Source: DAOTVS01 sp034436375
GTDB taxonomy: Bacteria; Chloroflexota; Anaerolineae; SpSt-313
Assembly: GCA_034436375.1 (NCBI GenBank)
Contig: DAOTVS010000212.1
Location: 1 to 23,478, forward strand
Length of the DNA stretch: 23,478 bases
Direction: 5' to 3'
Numbering within the stretch: position 1 is the first letter of the stretch; each line of letters begins with the position of its first letter. Below, in pieces: positions 21,845 through 23,478 of the stretch. Below the pieces are notes generated by a model. It worked only from the letters and a program-made list of their open reading frames with translations, ran no database searches and was not told the origin of the DNA. Position numbers and translations under genes: made by a program.

Positions 21845-22741
21845 TCAGCGCGTCACGGGGAGGCGAAGGGTAACGACGGTGCCCCGCCCTTGCCGGCTGC
21901 GAATGGCCATGGCGCCTCCGTGCCGGGCAACGATGGCCCGCACCAGGGCCAGGCCCAGGCCGCTGCCTTCCACACTGCGCGGCGCGCTGCCACGGTAGAG
22001 CTCTTCCCCCAGGTGAGGCAGATCCTCTTCCGGCACGCCGGGGCCGGTATCGGCGACGTCGATCAGCACCGCCGCGCTGTCCTCGATGGCCCGCACCTCG
22101 ATTGTGTCTTCGGGGCGCGCGAACTTGCAGGCATTATCGAGCAGGTTGTGCAGGGCCAGGAAGAGCAGGTCACGGTCGCCGGCGATCGGCGGCAGGGGCC
22201 AGGGGGCGCGCGGCAGGGCCAACTGCAGCCGTTGGGCCGCTGGCTCGGGGCGCCGGCGCACCATCTCCACCAGCTCGGTCAGCAGCTCGGCCAAATCCAC
22301 GGGCTCCACTTCCAGCGCCTGCGCCTCCAGGTCAGCCAGCTTGCGCAGATCGGCGCTCACACGGGCGATACGATCGACCTGCGAGCGCACGCTGCCGATG
22401 ATGGGATCATCCTTCCCGGCCACAGCGTTGGCCAGGGCGATACGGATGGCGGTGAGGGGGTTCTTGAGCTCATGGTCCAGGCGGCGGATAAACCGCCGGT
22501 GCTCCTCGGCCTCGTCCTGCCGGGCCCGCGCCAGCACCTGTGCCCAGCGCCGGCCGGCCAGCGCCCAGGCGCCGACCGAGAGTGCAGCGCCCAGGCTCAA
22601 GGCCAGGCCAAGCAGCAGCAGCCAGGTGGCCAGATCGGCCCGCAGGTAAAGGATCGGGTCGGGCCAGCGCTCCAGGCGCCAGATCAGCGCCAGCGTCAGG
22701 CCCAGGGCAAGGGGCAGGACGGGCAGCAGGAGCTTTTTCAT
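21845..22741 (-). CDS. Membrane sensor histidine kinase
   Basis: 298 residues, overlapping the upstream response regulator stop by 4 bp (ATGA), so the two are translationally coupled. Two membrane helices (~5-21 and ~38-62) enclose a very short external loop of ~15 residues (RLERWPDPILYLRAD), too small for a classical sensor domain, so it may sense within the membrane or through a partner. The phosphoacceptor helix has His90 (RRLDHELKNPLTAIR). The ATPase domain carries HNLLDNACKF, ADTGPGVPEE and GSGLGLALVRAIVARHGG, all intact. It phosphorylates the partner regulator. A 126-bp gap separates its stop from the aldo/keto reductase start and holds that gene's promoter. Confidence 0.95.
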   Translation of the reverse strand: MKKLLLPVLPLALGLTLALIWRLERWPDPILYLRADLATWLLLLGLALSLGAALSVGAWALAGRRWAQVLARARQDEAEEHRRFIRRLDHELKNPLTAIRIALANAVAGKDDPIIGSVRSQVDRIARVSADLRKLADLEAQALEVEPVDLAELLTELVEMVRRRPEPAAQRLQLALPRAPWPLPPIAGDRDLLFLALHNLLDNACKFARPEDTIEVRAIEDSAAVLIDVADTGPGVPEEDLPHLGEELYRGSAPRSVEGSGLGLALVRAIVARHGGAMAIRSRQGRGTVVTLRLPVTR

Positions 22742-23463
22742 AGCGCCACCCCCACCCGGCCAATGAAGCGGTAGCCGTAACCCACCAACGTCTCGATGAA
22801 CTGGGGGTTGGCGGCGTCATCATGCAACAGGCGGCGCAGCTCGGCCATGCGCGAGTCGACGGCGCGGGTGGCGGCTGGATAGTCCCAGCCCCAGACGGCG
22901 TCCAGCAGGCGCTCGCGGCTCAGCGCCTCATCGGGGTGAAGCATCAGGTACTCGAGCACCGAGATCGCTTTGGCTGTGAGGGGCACCTCCTGCCCATCCA
23001 GCGTGACGCGGCGGGCCTGGCGGTCCAGCTCCAGCTTGCCACAGCGGAGGCGGGCGGCGCCGGCCAGCGAAGGAGCATCGCCCTGGCTGCGGCGCAGCAC
23101 CGCCCGGATACGCGCCACCAACTCGTAGGGTTCGAAAGGCTTTTTCAAATAGTCGTCGGCGCCCTCATCGAGGGCGATGGCCCGCTCCACCGGCGAGCCG
23201 ACCTGGGTGAGCAGGATCACCGGCGTGCGGTTGCCGGCATGGCGCAAGCGGCGCAGCGTCTCGCGCCCATCCAGGCGGGGCATGAGCACGTCGAGGACGA
23301 TGAGATCCGGTTGAGCGCTGGCGATACGCTCCAGCGCGGCCTCGCCATCGGCGGCCACGGCCACAGCAAAGCCAGCCCGCTCCAGGAAGGGGGCCAGGTT
23401 GGCAGTGATGGCCTCGTCGTCATCGACGAGGAGGATGTTCCCTCCGCTCTTGGCTCGCTCCAT
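22738..23463 (-). CDS. OmpR/PhoB-family response regulator
   Basis: 241 residues, ATG 23463 preceded by AGGGAG at the window edge. The receiver domain is complete: acidic pair Asp14-Asp15 (LLVDDDEA), phosphoacceptor Asp58 (LIVLDVLMPRLDG), Thr86 (VILLTQ) and Lys108 (YLKKPFEP). A C-terminal winged helix (~140-235) has LTAKAISVLEYLMLHPDEALSR and a recognition helix around TRAVDSRMAELRRLL, ending in the VGYGYRFIG wing. It is a DNA-binding transcription factor activated by the adjacent kinase. Its targets are not evident, although the Fe-S reductase and rubrerythrin genes lie directly downstream on the same strand. The promoter lies outside the window. Confidence 0.96.
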   Translation of the reverse strand: MERAKSGGNILLVDDDEAITANLAPFLERAGFAVAVAADGEAALERIASAQPDLIVLDVLMPRLDGRETLRRLRHAGNRTPVILLTQVGSPVERAIALDEGADDYLKKPFEPYELVARIRAVLRRSQGDAPSLAGAARLRCGKLELDRQARRVTLDGQEVPLTAKAISVLEYLMLHPDEALSRERLLDAVWGWDYPAATRAVDSRMAELRRLLHDDAANPQFIETLVGYGYRFIGRVGVAL

Positions 23464-23478
23464 GGTGGTTTACTCCCT

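Noticed and set aside
1..23478. CRISPR arrays, tRNA genes, insertion sequences or att sites
   Set aside because: I saw no regularly spaced repeats, no tRNA-like cloverleaf with a CCA or T-loop signature, and no transposase or integrase motifs.

Overview
The window looks like chromosomal DNA of a high-GC, probably thermotolerant member of the Chloroflexota (Anaerolineae/Caldilineae-like). This is an inference from gene style: a GT39-type glycosyltransferase with a Chloroflexi-style C-terminal beta domain, a lipoprotein with a Thr/Pro/Ser-rich linker, tandem signal peptidases, and Rrf2 and Moco genes next to glycosidases. I see no tRNA, rRNA, CRISPR array, transposase or phage gene. Several promoters are readable as TTGNNN-16/17-TATANT and follow the usual sigma-70 pattern.

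Layout. (1) 1-2233, plus strand: the end of a cupin gene overlaps a membrane glycosyltransferase gene. (2) 2330-5313, minus strand: a PHP-family phosphoesterase with its own promoter, preceded by a membrane hybrid histidine kinase whose receiver domain lacks the phosphoacceptor Asp. (3) 5454-9815, plus strand: rpsO, pnp and two tandem type I signal peptidase genes, separated by conspicuous hairpins, including a perfect 49-nt palindrome. (4) 9846-14442, minus strand: nagA, a large unrecognised lipoprotein, a divergent CaCA-type cation exchanger and a small PII-like protein in a two-gene operon with the exchanger. (5) 14717-17248, plus strand: a GH4 alpha-galactosidase-type enzyme and a GH5-type glycoside hydrolase, each preceded by palindromic operator candidates. 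(6) 17308-19768: an Rrf2 regulator with a putative self-operator, MogA/MoaB (minus), and divergent MoeA (plus). (7) 19977-21718, minus strand: rubrerythrin and an aldo/keto reductase with Fe-S motifs, each with a strong promoter. (8) 21845-23463, minus strand: an OmpR-type response regulator and its histidine kinase, overlapping by 4 bp.

Functionally this is a mix of housekeeping genes (ribosome/RNA decay, protein export, molybdenum cofactor) and adaptive genes (glycan breakdown, redox defence, two-component signalling). nagA, GH4 and GH5 suggest use of plant or cell-wall sugars. Rrf2, the Moco genes, rubrerythrin and the Fe-S reductase fit an anaerobe or microaerophile handling oxygen and redox stress. 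The most unusual items are the PII-like/CaCA pair with altered ion-site motifs, the hybrid kinase with a pseudo-receiver, the 49-nt palindrome between the lepB paralogues, and a possible short RNA downstream of the exchanger.
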